Part shown: positions 47,575 to 63,946 of the stretch, piece after piece
How positions within the stretch are numbered: position 1 is the first letter of the stretch
How the letters are laid out: the number at the start of each line of letters is the position of its first letter
Assembly (NCBI RefSeq): GCF_964340395.1
Contig: NC_135550.1
Span: 7,452,601-7,516,600, forward strand
DNA: 64,000 nt
DNA from: Glandiceps talaboti
Taxonomy: Eukaryota; Hemichordata; Enteropneusta; Spengelidae
Direction of reading: 5' to 3'
Translations under genes and position numbers: made by a program
The notes under the pieces: generated by a model
Database searches by the model: none
What the model saw: the letters and a program-made list of their open reading frames with translations, nothing else
What the model was told of the DNA's origin: nothing

Positions 47575-48350
47575 AAGGGACCGGCCAGTTTCTTCGGCCT
47601 GGCGGACCCTGTGGATTGGTAGGGTGTCACCCTGTTTTTGAAATTGGCAGTAGGGGGGTCATGCTGTTTTGGAAATTGTGGATGGGGGGGGGGTCATTGT
47701 GTTTTGGATTGTTCCCTCACCCCCAGAGGTCACTCATGCATTCAACCTGACAACCAACAACCAGATGCACCAACAACCTTTTTACTGTCATATTAAACTT
47801 TTCTTAAATATTTTCACCCAATTCTAATTTGAGATGATGTTGTCTTTTAAAGATGTGAAATGTTTGCCAAGATCGTCTAAATTGCCTTAAACTTCAAATC
47901 TCCCCTACAAATGATACTAACATTATAGATGTGCTGATATTGGCTTTAATAAGAATAAGAGTAAAAATCCTCCAGAGCTTCTAGGGGGAGACCCCCCATA
48001 AGAGATGTACATATTCCCTTCTCAAGCTACCTTTCACTGTCAAGATGCTATTTAACTCCTTTTTGAATATATTTACCCTGTGTAGTCAATAATTATAATT
48101 ATATGATAGTGCTATCCCGGGATCTTATAAAGTATTTGCAAGACAGTCAAGCAGTCCACACTGAGTCATGGTCAAAAAATACCCGCCATGTGAATATTAT
48201 ATGGGGGGGGGGGGTCCTCATGTTTTAGAATTAATACGGGGTCAGCCTGTTTTTGGCTTTACAGATGGGGGGAGGGGGGTCAGTGACTTTTTGTCGACCC
48301 GATTTAAGAATCCACCGCCCCCAGGCTGGAGAAACTGACCAGTCCTTAAA
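47575..48350. mobile_element. Repeat element with inverted ends and G-rich tracts
   Basis: The ends are imperfect inverted copies (aagggaccggccagtttctt at the left; agaaactgaccagtcctta at the right). Near each end there is a G-rich direct motif (gtcancctgtttttg ... gggggggtca). The middle (47700-48070) is the reverse complement of the satellite family at 24940-26300. Confidence 0.6.
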
Positions 48351-49517
48351 ATAGCACCAGAATTAGTCCTTGAATCTCGATCTCCCGTACCCATCCCCAC
48401 TTGGCTCCCACAAATTTGGATGCAATTTTTACCGCCTACTTTCCAATTACTTTGCTGCATTAATTGTCATCTAAAAAATATGTTCTTTACTTGCCAACAT
48501 GTACTATGATTTAATATCGAAAATTAGTGGAATTAACACAAATTCAATATTTCATTCTGAATGTCTCGTATTTATCAAGTTGACCCTTTGTTCTTTGAGG
48601 AAAACTGATTAGCGCCCTCTAACATACAAATATTGGGCAAAAATGTCGTTTGTCTTTTTTTTCTTCTTCATGATGTGTGCTTGAAGTTCTACCCTGTGTT
48701 ACTGTGTTACTGGAAGTTCCGTATCGACAAATGAAACATACCGAAAGATACATAACAAGCTATTTCATATCAAACAAAATAATTAAAATGATTCTAAATT
48801 GAATATTTGTTCATATGTACGCATTTACAATATATATTTACTCTACATTGCTTTGTTTTATCAATATATCTGACTTTACAGTGGTCTAAGCAGTGTAATT
48901 CTTAGAAGATGGTAAATTTGTAATTTGTAGTGTGTATCTAATTGTGTATATTGGGAGTCTTTTAAAGTTCGTATTTCGTTTTTAAGACAAAATCGTGTAT
49001 ATATTTTTATTTTGTATCTTCATCTATATATATTTCAATATCATGTGTTTAATGTATGAAACCACGTCACGGTGATTTCTCTTTAATATGAGAGATAATA
49101 ATCAAGTTTTCTAAGCTTGTATTGTACAACCAAGATGAAGACATGTACACTCTTCGCAAACAAACAAATGACAAAATGTACGAGACACTATAGAATGATA
49201 GTTAGTAATAAATTATTTTATCCCAATCTGGGATTCATTTGTTACAGTATTGCGCTGTTTCAATTCTATCTCAACTATCAGGCCTCGGGCATCGTCGTAA
49301 ACTATATGGCCTCTTTTACGGCACCGTCCAAAACTCACCGTCACAAGATTTCGCAGTGTCACGGAGTGTCACGAAGAAATAACAGCTCTGGTTTGAGAGA
49401 ATGGCCTCGGACCAAACTAGCGAAATCACTTTATATTGTGGTCTGAGATCGAACTTGATGGCGCAGTAGAGACGCTAGTACCACTTCGCATTACCCATCA
49501 AACCATGGCCAGTAGCG
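48351..49517 (-). other. Downstream region of the 372-aa gene
   Basis: No gene seen. A minus-strand AATAAA (plus TTTATT at 49006-49011) lies about 510 nt after the stop codon of the next gene and could end its 3' UTR. Confidence 0.35.
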
Positions 49518-52049
<2,532 letters not shown>

Positions 52050-54244
52050 TCTAACCGTGTATCTCATGAAGTTTACAGCAATAACTTGCAACGAATTTAC
52101 TGGTACAAGACCGAACGGCGCGCGGTACAACATACTTCTTTCTCGTACCGCGTTCACCGTGACGCAGTTTTGAACCGGTTTCATAATAGCGTGCACGCTG
52201 AAACTATTATTAAAGAAGAGAAATTTATTTTTAAAACGATCATTTTAAAAAGTTATATTGTCTTTCACTTTTCATAAGCCACTTTAAAGGTAGTCCTCTT
52301 TTTTTTACATCTGTAAAAAATAAATTTAACAGTAAACTTTACCGAGGGTTAATTCAAATCTTATAATTATGTCACAGGGGTATGACAGTAGTGACCATTT
52401 CATACATAGGAAAACATTTTGTAATTCTTGTTGTATAGAAACATTGTTAATATTGATATTTTTATCATGTCGTTCATGTTTGTGAGTGCTTATATGTTGT
52501 TGTTGTTTGTTTGTTTGTTTGTTTGTTTGTTTATTTTTTTTTGTGTGTGTGTGTGTTTGTTTGTTTGTTTGTTTGTTTGTTTGTTTGTTTGTTTGTTTGT
52601 TTGTTTGTTTGTTTGTTTGATATAAGCATGTGTGGGTTTTTTTCAAATACATAACTAATTAAGCCCGAACTCTTTGTGCTAATACATACCGATGAATAGC
52701 TACATCACCGACCACTTCTAACCGTCATACTTTATTGTACAACTGAATATACTCAGCATCTTCGTATTGAGAACCCACACCATGAAAATATTTTGTGTAA
52801 AACTCTTCAATTATGATGCGACAGTAAATTTACAGATTGGTTGCTGCTAAAGTTCACAAAGCTATAGATGTATGAAACACACTTGCCAGGAACTTAAAAC
52901 CGACTTTCTCAGTCAAACGGGTTTGTTTTCGTGGGGAATTTTTTTTTTTGTTATCGGTTTTAAGTATTATAGGCTACACACTCCGACATACATGTTGTCA
53001 CTGACATATCTTGAAAATTCTGTCCTTGGAAATAAACGGTATTCGGCTTAGGCTTACATGATAAACCCACGAGTGGTGCATACCGATGTGTGATTGCATT
53101 ACATTATTGCGTTGGTTTACGGTCTACTCGAATTTGCTTTTATTGTACAGTATTACAAGTACAATTGATGAAACAAACAACTTGGCACGCACGTTTGCTA
53201 CCGGAGCTTTTGTAATTAAAATTACTAAAGGTTTCATAACCACGTTTTAATTTGACTCACAAGTTCCTCTCGAAAATATTATTATTAAAAGAATTAACCC
53301 TACATGATATGATGAAATGCAACGACCTAATAATTCGTTGAAATTCTTAAGTTATGAAGAGCTGGAATAAATAATCTTAAAAAATGAATATTTCATGAAC
53401 CACAGGATAGAACGTACAGGTGCATTCAACGAAACTATTCTTGCAAAAAGCTGTTCTTGTGCAATTTTTCAGTGGGCGGGCAAGTTTTGTTTTTCCGATT
53501 GGTAGCTGGAGTGGAGCAAACAGGGATCGAGGAATTGGGGTGAGGAAGCTGATTTTGACTGTGTGGGAGGGGGGGGGCATGATAATGTATGTATTACATG
53601 TAAAGGTATAAATATACATTGTGTACATCAAAATGAATTGTTGGTGCATGTATATATAGTGGAAAGCGCAAAAATTTTCCTGGTTGGGAGTGGCCCATGG
53701 GTATAAATCAATTACAATATCGGGTGGCACAGGCAATGGGCTGACGGGCAATTTGAAAAACAGTGGGAGAGCTATAGAGGGAGGGCAGATATCCTTCACC
53801 AGCAGTGGCAGGGTACATAAGAAGAACAGCTAACCACCTCGAAACTTTCGGGGGGGGGGGGGGCAATTCTATGAAAATCGTCATTTTTGGTCTGAAACAA
53901 CGTAATTATTATTAATGAAAACCACAAATCTGCCCGTTGGCTGCACCAGTAGTACTAATAACCTCTGTAAGCTTACTGCCTGAAAACAATATATGTTGAT
54001 ACAAGTTACCTCGTCCCTCTTCATTAGTATCTCATCTCGGGCTGATTTCATTGGTCATTTTTTTTTTTGATATATGTGACTTTTTAATAATTGTTTTTCT
54101 TTTTCCTTTTGCATCAGCGATCATCGTCATCAGTCATCATCATCAAATGATGTTACACGCACCTCCACGGTTACAACGCTAGCGATATCATGCAAATACA
54201 GTAATCACAAACAAACATACAGCTCCACCCAGGGACAAATCAAG
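52050..54244. other. Shared upstream region of two divergent genes
   Basis: About 2.2 kb separates the 372-aa gene (minus) from the PH-domain gene (plus). It holds a retroelement-family fragment (52430-52680) and short G-runs (53567, 53850). No CpG-rich core or TATA box was recognised. Confidence 0.45.
52430..52680 (+). repeat. Dispersed retroelement-family 3' fragment with (TTTG)n tract
   Basis: catgtcgttcatgtttgt and ttatatgttg match 46310-46340; a long TTTG run (52500-52620) follows, then acataactaattaagcc. Likely a 5'-truncated copy. Confidence 0.6.
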
Positions 54245-56353
54245 ATGGCGGAACAGGAGCAACAACAACAAAACGATGCTTCGTCTGCTGCTAATGTTGA
54301 AAGTGGTGAAAACGATGTCGTGAACGGCGAAAACAGTAGTGCAGAAGACAAACCTGCCGAACCAGAATACCAAAAGTCTGGCTGGTTGATGAAAAGGACG
54401 AAGTTAACACATAAATGGGAGCGACAGTGGTTTTGCCTGAAGAAAACGCAGTTGCATTACGGATGCACGGAAAACGTAAGTAACACTCGACGTACACTTA
54501 TTGATATGCCGCCTAGCCTATGGGCGACACCACTACAGTTTAGTTCCCGTAATGCTTTATTGGAGATATCATTCTAAATGAAATTACCTAATCTATTTCC
54601 GACCTTTATTAATTGTATCGTGGTTTCTAGGCAAAAGTCTTCAGTAAAGCGTGCCACTGAACTACTATGTCAACTGACCCGTGGCGTGATCGCATTTAAA
54701 CTGTCGTGGGCCATTGTACGCTATCTATCTACAGCATTGAGAACACCATGTTTTTTCATATAGCTGTGATGTGGTGAGGGTCTATGTGTCAACGTACGTT
54801 GCGATGTGCGAACATTGGGTGTATACCAACGTCATACTACATTATAAACAACATGTGTAGACATAGTTGTGCTGCCTGTGCAAATACATGTAATCAGCGC
54901 GGATAATTATCACTACCCATCACCACAATCACCACGCAACGTTCAAATCATGTTCAATACCATAGGGGCGCGTAGCATTTCGTATATTTGTTTTCCTTTT
55001 CTCCAGCCTTACAGATTAAATATAACCATGGATGTATTAGTACATCCATGATATAACAAACATATTGACTTTGATTATATTTCCCCCATCATCTTCTAGT
55101 ATAGAGGGTATTATTGATACACTTGTAAGTTGTAGTAGCAGGATGCCTGTGATATTTTCTTAGAAAAACAACAACAATCTTTGAGGAGTAATAATATATG
55201 TAATAGCATTCAATACTTCATGTTATTACAGCATACAGTATAAATGTTATGTCAGTAGTAGTAAAAATATAATTCATAAGTTGTGAAATTTTCTGTTAAT
55301 ATTAATTAGAATATAGTGCCAGTGTGGTAACTATATTTCACTCCTCAGGTGTACTGCTAATTTTAATGTTTTCAACCCCTTTGTTATTTAAATGTCATAC
55401 CATGTGTTTACTCATGAAATTAGTATGTTTGCATTCTAGTGTGTAAGTGAGTGAACACATTTCATGCATGCTCAGATTTATAGTTCAACATGCTAAATGT
55501 TCCACACACTACTATGCTATGTAGAGCATACAATTCCTTTCAGATATATACAAGTTCTGATATCCGTGAAAAGATTTTTTTATTTTATAGATTCTAAATT
55601 TTGATTTTTAGTACTTACAGTAGGCCAGGCATCACAGAATAAATGTTAACATGTTTGTTTACCTATACCAGGTGTTTACTGATGTTACTGTTTCTTACCA
55701 ATTTTGTTTTGAAAATTTAGTAAATTCTCTTTTGATGTGCCAGCATTATATGAATATATAGAAAAATTAATGAAACAATTTTGTATAAAGATAAATGACA
55801 TATAGCAAACAGTAAAATATAGTATACAGAAACCAGAGCTTATTTTTCTTTTGTGAAACATTAAAAAAAAATCAAGCCCTGGTCTTGACAGTGTGTCATA
55901 GATGGTGTAGTAAAAGGGGCTCTGGTTTACGACAGTGGTATGACATTACTGTCATGTAAGACATTGTGTAAGGGGATTTATCAGGTTTGATTTTAATCGT
56001 TTGATTTGACAGATGTTTTGCTTGTCCTAGTCAAGCAGTGGATGATGGATAGATTAACAAGGTGTTTGTTGATAATACTGGGAGTGGTGCGTATTGGATA
56101 TTGTCATCTGACATCATATCTCTCATTTCCTGCAATGTCTCCAACCTATTTAATACTGGCAATACACCAAAAAGATAAAAAGGGGGGTCAACTCCCTTGA
56201 CATTTTGTGATTGAAAATTTAAATATCTGGAAATTTGTTTGGCCTCTCCTTTATTTACCTGATCAGAATGATAGCATTTGTCAGGCAGGAAAAATACCTG
56301 TCATTTTAGTTCTGTTAGAGATGTATATATAGAATGATGAGTATACTCCTAAA

Positions 56354-56398
<45 letters not shown>

Positions 56399-56479
56399 TT
56401 TTGAAAATTTGAACCAAATTATATGCTATAGACCCTACAGAACTGTTTCGTGAGGTGCGTAGTCCTCACTCATCCAGTC

Positions 56480-56516
<37 letters not shown>

Positions 56517-59500
56517 ATTAAATTATATTACACAGTGTTTTTTTCTTTCTAAAATTTAATTTCTCTAAAAAGTAAAATTTTGACAAGTAGAAACAAGTCT
56601 TCAATTTTAAGATTTGTAATTTCACTTGTGTTAGGGATGTCTACTGTTTTATATATGTTTTAAAAAAAAACCTATAATAGAATTTGATAAAATAGAAATA
56701 GTTCATTACTTTGGATGATCTTACATCTATCTTGTATCTGTCAGGAAAGGTATATGTTGTTTTACTTCTGGTAAAGATGTGTATGTATTTGTAAAAAAAA
56801 AATATTTTCTTTTAAGAATTAAGTTTGGTGAAAATAGAAACAATTCTTTACTTGAAATGTTATTATTTTGTCTGACAAATATTCATTTTAATTGTTTTAA
56901 GAGTGTACTCATCATTTCCTATTTCTTAGTTTTTAAAATCAATTATAAATTAATTAATAAAAAATAAAACTTTTATAAAAATAGAAATTATTCTTTACTT
57001 CAAAACTGTTGTTATGTTCATATAATTATGTTTTTATATTATTATTATTATAGCAATTAAAATTTTTAGAAATGTGAATGACATGAATGATAATTTTACA
57101 GACCTCAATTTGTAGATACAATGGCAAGAGTTTGCATGGTTATTTGATGGAATGTAGAGGCCAACCCACCAACTGATTTACTTTCAAATATGACAGCGTT
57201 AGCACTGAATTAAACAGTATAGGTTGGAATCTGGGGCCATGCTGAAGGATTTCTATTGATAAGAACAATAGTAATACCATTAATAACGACATTTGACATG
57301 AAAATTGTTATCATGCACTTGTCATGGCAGTGTACAATAATTTCTGATTGTTTTGATGTGTTAAAAATGGCTGAATTGATACCTGCAATAGCATTTTACT
57401 AAAATGTTGGACTCAAAATATCTAAACTTTAATTCTCTGTATGCTTCATGCATTGTACATGTGGCATGGAAATCATAGTGTTGATCAAGAAATCGAAATA
57501 ATATTTCATTTTTATGACACTTAACTAAAGTGTCAAATCAGGCAACAAAAATTAATATCCATAATATATTTCAAATTGTCCAAATCCAGTTTATTTAAAA
57601 CCCAAATAAGAAAATAGTTTGCCTTTTATTCATTGTGTTAATAGACTCAGGGTTTCAAATGTATTTCGCAACCAGTAATTGACTTGGTGAGTAGGTTATA
57701 AATATTGAGTTGATCATACGATTATAGTCAGGCACAAGGAAAGAAACCATCAAACCCCCAACTGTTTTTAATCACAGAAAGTTACGAAACCATAACATGG
57801 TCTGGCTTCTACTGACTATGAACAAGTTAACAAAGCATGTCCTTCATTGTGCCCATTAGGGCAAGCACAGAGACATGCCTTCAATAAATGAATCACTCTT
57901 TTAATACCCAGTCAGTGCAATATTTTCTGATGAATAATTCATTTCCGATGGAGTACTTCATCATCTTAATAACACAGTGGTGATGTTACACTGATTACTG
58001 GGAGTGTACTTTACACCGACATGGTTTGCTGCTTTAGTTTCCTGTAAGTTCTTCCAATGTTCTGACAGATTTAATATCTGGTAAAAGAGAGTGGGAAATT
58101 TGGACAAACGACATTTTCCTGTACATACTGTGTAGTAGGATTTTATATCTACAGCGATACAGATACTGGGATATTCTGATAGGGAAGTGGTCATGTTTAC
58201 TCTGTTTCCTCCTTTACACTGCTTCTTCAACTTTCAATTGTCATATTTTTGTTTTCAACCCATTTTGTAGAATATTTGGAGAAACTCTGATAACTTTTAA
58301 TTATTATTTAAAAGTAGAATCCTTGTTTGTCAGATACCATGTATCACAGGTTTAAATTAAATTGTCAAAGGCAATCTCATCTTTCTGCACACTAATATAT
58401 ATCACAAATTCTTAACACAGAACATTTTAAACCTATAGTAATGCATGTCAAGCATGTCTCCGTGGAGCGGAAGTTACGGTGTCAACCAAGAAATCAAATA
58501 TTCGTTATTTTTATGATGTGCCTAGGCAGTAATGTTCTATTTCAGATTGAAATTGTGCAAGTTAGTAACCAGAAATTGTTACCACCATAGATGACATTTG
58601 TTTGTATCATGTTGTAATTTTGTACAGCTCTCCTGTTTGCAGAAGAAATTACAATTTGTTTAATTTGTTGACTGTTGACTTTTCATACTCAGTATGGAGG
58701 AAGAGGGATGGCAGTTGATTTATAGAGGGGCTTTCCTGCCTTTGTCTGTCATTCAATAGAATTTAAGGCTGTAAAGTGTAATCCTGTGGAGGGGGGAGGG
58801 GGTTCTTTGAAAAAGTTGCTCATGTGTGGATATATGTGCTGCCAAGGGGTTTACTTTTTTCGCATTTGTGAATCCAAATTTTTTTTTTTTTTTTTTTGGG
58901 ATGGGGGTGGGTTAAGGATGGGGATGGGGGGACTGTCAGATAAGGAGTTCCCACCATTGTCCTGATTGAAACATTTCGATTTGCTGTTTCTCTAGCCATA
59001 TACCCCAAATTTTCCAAGGTATGTACCCCACTCCACCCCTGATGTAACCAGTCTACAAGCAGAACAAGCATGTGTGTGTGAGTACTCATCTCATACACAA
59101 ATGTAACATATGCTATCCTATTACAGCATATATATACAAATGGATGTAGCATCATTCTCAATATGATTGATAGCCATCTCTCAATTTTTCATATTTATCA
59201 AATCTTGACATTTGATTTTCAGATTTCAATTGCAAAGTAATGTTTTTTTTCCGCCAATCTAAATAGCAACATATGAGATCATCTGTTGCTATGACGACTA
59301 CTTAGGGTCGCATCAAATATGTGACAGTTGTAAATTTGCGTATATATTTAGTACATCCTAAATACAATTTTATAGGAGACGAGGATGTACAGCAGAGTTA
59401 TATTGAAATCTTCAGCAGATAAATGAGCAATAGCTATAAGATCAGATAAACCTAAATTTGGTATGTGAAGGACGAATTGTTAACTATAGTTGGAGTAGGT

Positions 59501-60242
59501 CTGCAATTGTTCACATTACAATATGGGTGAGTGGAGTGGGAGTGGAGGGGGGTACAATTTTATCATTGCTACATTTTTGTACTTGAACCCACACAGGTCA
59601 GCAGTCCAGATCCTAGGATACAAGATACTGATGTTTCTCTCTCTGGTAGCTTACATCCACTGTTTATAAATATTCGTTTTTTATTTTTAATACCTTTTTA
59701 TCTCAGATTATCCTCAGCATAGGTATCCAGTCCCCCCTGAAATATTTGTCAAGGTACCCGGTATATAGATTGTAGTTGGAAGAGCCATGCTACTGTCATT
59801 TGTCAAGGTAAACGGTATATAGATTGTAGTCGGAAGAGCCGTGCTACTCTCATAAACCAATCACATATGAAAGGCAGGGAGAAGAGTGAAACGTGTTAAT
59901 TTCAAATGAAAACATTCTGAACGATAGGGATTTATAAATAATGGAACTTATGTATTTTGAGTGTAGGCACAGGTTGATATGTATGAGATTGAAAACATTC
60001 AAGTGAAGATGATTTTTAGAATATTAAGCAGAATGCTTCTTTAGTACATGTACATGTGTAGAAAAACGTTGGTACAACAGTCCAAAGTTACATATTAGAA
60101 GACTTTTTTTCTGACATTTTTCTGCTCCTCTTTTTAATAGAATTTTATTCACCAATATTTTACCCTTACTTAGTACATTTTTCTTAGTGTATACTACCAT
60201 GCAAAGTGGTAGCTCTAACCCAGAAAGCCATCACACATCTGG

Positions 60243-60280
<38 letters not shown>

Positions 60281-63200
60281 GACAACTCTAATGGATAAAT
60301 GATTTTATGATGTTGTCTTTTATAGTCCAACAGGGGGTTTAACATGATGGCTTTACAGTCTATTAGGTAGCAATACATCAATTTAGGACGCTGTCTTTAT
60401 GGTGCATTTGGGTCATAAGAACTTGTAATTAGTGTATCATGTCTCATCGCAGCCATAGATTACTTATAAAATATGGAGATCCTAATCGGATATTCTACCA
60501 GCAGACACTCCACAGGATGTATAGTATCTTTTATAACTTTCATTCGTCTGAGATTCATTATATCTCCTGCTAGTTTCGGGAGATTAATTTCAGAGGACCC
60601 ATAAGGAGGCCAGTTTGGAATACTTGGCCTGGTAAATTGAGTCTGTGGTGTGCTGAGATGAGTCATAATAGAAGCCTCTCTTTAGCCATTATGTCTTACT
60701 AAATCACTTGAATCTAGAAAACTGCACATGCTACCCATCTGATAATAAATGACAGTAAGTTTAGAAGGATGAGAACATAGATGTCTACTGCATGTACATG
60801 TACATTTGTATATTATCTTCCGAGGTCAAATACTAGAAGTTGAACATTATCTCTGTCAAGTACTACAACATTATTTCATGTATGACAGATCAGACTGTCT
60901 CCTCTTTTTCACCATATAGACAACATATTGCTGTGTGTAGAGATAGTATGAACATTGATTCACAACACAGGTTTTGTCCTCGTTATTTGTCTTTGTCCAA
61001 GTGGTATTGCATTTCAGGAATAGTATCAGTAGTGAGCCTGTAATATAACATCCACATTTACATTTTAGGAATAGTATCGGTAGTGTCAGAGCCCGTAATA
61101 TAACATCCACATTTACATTTTAGGAATAGTATCGGTAGTGAGCCTGTAATATGACATCCACATTTACATTTTAGGAATAGTATCGGTAGTGTCAGAGCCT
61201 GTAATATGACATCCACATTTACATTTTAGGAATAGTATCGGTAGTGTCAGAGCCCGTAATATGACATCCACATTTACATTTTAGGAATAGTATCGGTAGT
61301 GTCAGAGCCTGTAATATGACATCCACATTTACATTTCAGATATAGTATCGGTAGTGTCAGAGCCTGTAATATGACATCCACATTTACATTTTAGGAATAG
61401 TATCGGTAGTGTCAGAGCCTGTAATATGACATCCACATTTACATTTCAGGAATAGTATCGGTAGTGTCAGAGCCTGTAATATGACATCCACATTTACATT
61501 TCAGGAATAGTATCGGTAGTGTCAGAGCCTGTAATATGACATCCACATTTACATTTCAGATATAGTATCGGTAGTGTCAGAGCCTGTAATATGACATCCA
61601 CATTTACATTTTAGGAATAGTATCGGTAGTGTCAGAGCCTGTAATATGACATCCACATTTACATTTCAGATATAGTATCGGTAGTGTCAGAGCCTGTAAT
61701 ATGACATCCACATTTACATTTTAGGAATAGTATCGGTAGTGTCAGAGCCCGTAATATGACATCCACATTTACATTTTAGGAATAGTATCGGTAGTGAGCC
61801 TGTAATATGACATCCACATTTACATTTCAGGAATAGTATGGGTAGTGTCAGAGCCCGTAATATAACATCCACATTTACATTTCAGGAATAGTATCGGTAG
61901 TGTCAGAGCCCGTAATATAACATCCACATTTACATTTTAGGAATAGTATCGGTAGTGTCAGAGCCTGTAATATGACATCCACATTTACATTTTCAGGAAT
62001 AGTATCGGTAGTGTCAGAGCCCGTAATATGACATCCACATTTACATTTTCAGGAATAGTATGGGTAGTGTCAGAGCCTGTAATATGACATCCACATTTAC
62101 ATTTCAGATATAGTATCGGTAGTGTCAGAGCCTGTAATATGACATCCACATTTACATTTTAGGAATAGTATCGGTAGTGTCAGAGCCCGTAATATGACAT
62201 CCACATTTACATTTTAGGAATAGTATCGGTAGTGAGCCTGTAATATGACATCCACATTTACATTTCAGGAATAGTATCGGTAGTGTCAGAGCCTGTAATA
62301 TAACATCCACATTTACATTTTAGGAATAGTATCGGTAGTGAGCCTTTAATATGACATCCACATTTACATTTCAGGAATAGTATCGGTAGTGTCAGAGCCT
62401 GTAATATAACATCCACATTTACAAATTAGGAATAGTATCGGTAGTGTCAGAGCCTGTAATATGACATCCACATTTACATTTTAGGAATAGTATCGGTAGT
62501 GAGCCTTTAATATGACATCCACATTTACATTTCAGGAATAGTATCGGTAGTGTCAGAGCCTGTAATATGACATCCACATTTACATTTTAGGAATAGTATC
62601 GGTAGTGTCAGAGCCTGTAATATGACATCCACATTTACATTTCAGGAATAGTATCGGTAGTGAGCCTTTAATATGACATCCACATTTACATTTTAGGAAA
62701 TACTTATCAATAGTATCAGTTGTGCGCCTACATTATGTGGATCATTCATAATTATTAAACCACTATTGTAAACATTTATAACCGTTTTCACTTTCGTAAG
62801 AGATACCTATATTATGATTGCACTTCAGATTATTGCATTGTTGTATGTGTTGTGTCATGCATAATCAAAAACACTGTGACTTCTCGCATTTCATTGGAAC
62901 ATTCACGAGAATGTCCTATCAGGCTATGTATCATTGTCTGACATGCATTTGAAAATACTTCTCCTTTCCATCCAGAAATTAAACTTTTGTCCTGGTGTTG
63001 TTTCAATTTTTGATGAACTAGTGTCATGTGCTGTTATGTTAGTATGTAGGTATGTACTGTCCTGTTAGCATGATAATGGCTCACAGTGTAATGTGTCGCA
63101 GATCGTTTTACTAAGAGGATATTTCATATGGGCATATCATGTATACTGTCACAGCAGGATAGGGCAGTGAATTGCATTCATCTACACTATTTAAAATTAC

Positions 63201-63946
63201 ACCTGTGCAGTACATACTCAGTACACATTGAAAGGAAGCTCAAGTGACTAGTGGCTGTCTTTATTATTTTTCCCCATTATTTGCTAGACTAAATTCAAGT
63301 GGTAGCATAAGTTCTGACATAAATCCTACACAATAGATCCGCAAATCCTTACTTTTGCAGCATGATATAGAGACAGTCATTTGAATTTGATTTATATGTT
63401 CTGTCTTTATTTGTCCAGAGATAGTGGAAAAAATTGTCTATGATTTGTCTAATATTTTGACCTGAATTTCATTGACGGAGCATTACTAGATTCCAGTGTC
63501 AAACCATTCATTTTTTGAACACAGGCGCTGTATTTTTTTTATGTAACTAAAGAAAAATATCATGTGGCGTGTAGTTAGTTTTAAATTGAATACACGAGTT
63601 CTCTTCCTTCACTGGGGATTTAGAAAACACACATCGTTACAAACAAATCATTTGTATCCTTCAGTGTCCACGCAAGATGTGACAGAGAGATCCAAAGATT
63701 AATCGTTGTTTTATTTCTATTTTGCAGAATGCCACTAAATGCATTACCTTGGATGGCACGGAGATATCAGAAGCACACATTGACAAGAAACCCTACGTTT
63801 TTAGGTTAAAGCCAAAGGATACTAGTAGAGTCTATTATATACATGCAGAAAACGAAAACGATCAACAGGAGTGGATGCAAGCCATCTGCTTTGCCAAGGC
63901 AACCGGTAACCATGGAGACCAATCACAAGCCTGCATCATTCAGTGA
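54245..63946 (+). CDS. Small PH-domain protein with C-terminal CaaX-type motif, two exons, 149 aa
   Basis: Exon 1 is 54245-54475 (77 codons) and exon 2 is 63728-63946; GAAAAC|gtaagt joins ttttgcag|AATGCC in phase 0. Residues 1-42 are Gln/Glu/Ser-rich and probably disordered. Residues 44-136 form one PH domain: strand 1 SGWLMKR, basic loop TKLTHKWERQWF, then CITLDGTEI, KPYVFRLKP, RVYYIHAEN and the C-terminal helix with the invariant Trp (NDQQEWMQAI). The Lys/Arg pattern of strands 1-2 fits phosphoinositide binding, though not proven. The protein ends CIIQ, a Cys-aliphatic-aliphatic-Gln box predicted to be farnesylated. Together these point to a membrane-attached adaptor. I cannot assign a vertebrate ortholog. 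ATG context is good (AAGATGG). The 3' UTR runs past the window. Confidence 0.85.
56356..56396. repeat. (AT)n microsatellite
   Basis: About 40 bp of TA dinucleotides; a second tract lies 86 bp further. Confidence 0.95.
56482..56513. repeat. (AT)n microsatellite
   Basis: About 32 bp of AT dinucleotides. Confidence 0.95.
59650..59945 (+). repeat. Dispersed repeat, relative of 18091-18640
   Basis: Same ordered blocks as the copy in the SLC35F6-like copy A intron. Here the block ggtatatagattgtagt.ggaagagcc is itself duplicated in tandem (about 59760 and 59814). Confidence 0.6.
60247..60276. repeat. (CA)n microsatellite
   Basis: About 15 CA units. Confidence 0.95.
61015..62697 (+). repeat. Minisatellite of 55/51-bp units, about 31 copies
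   Basis: Two length classes: 55 bp (with gtgtcagagcc) and 51 bp (with gtgagcc, four bases fewer). Every unit carries catccacatttacatttcag|gaatag or its ttttag variant, so each resembles a 3' splice site on the transcribed strand. A few sites vary between units (cct/ccc, atga/ataa, gaatag/atatag). It is inside the PH-gene intron, 1.0 kb before exon 2. Confidence 0.97.
62698..63727 (+). other. End of the PH-gene intron
   Basis: No gene or repeat recognised. Ends with a pyrimidine-rich tract (gttttatttctattttgcag) serving as the acceptor of exon 2. Confidence 0.55.

Larger units (their letters stand above)
54476..61014 (+). other. First part of the 9.25-kb intron of the PH-domain gene
   Basis: No coding exon needed or seen: the PH domain is complete without one. 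It contains AT microsatellites (56356-56396, 56482-56513), a dispersed repeat (59650-59945) and a CA repeat (60247-60276). The rest shows nothing I can name. Confidence 0.6.

Noticed and set aside
49117-49446. 109-codon plus-strand open frame
   Set aside because: No homology, no splice partner, and opposite to the 3' UTR of the neighbouring gene.
61015-62697. Second regular array, CRISPR-like or short-exon array
   Set aside because: Head-to-tail minisatellite without spacers; no open frame is kept through the units.
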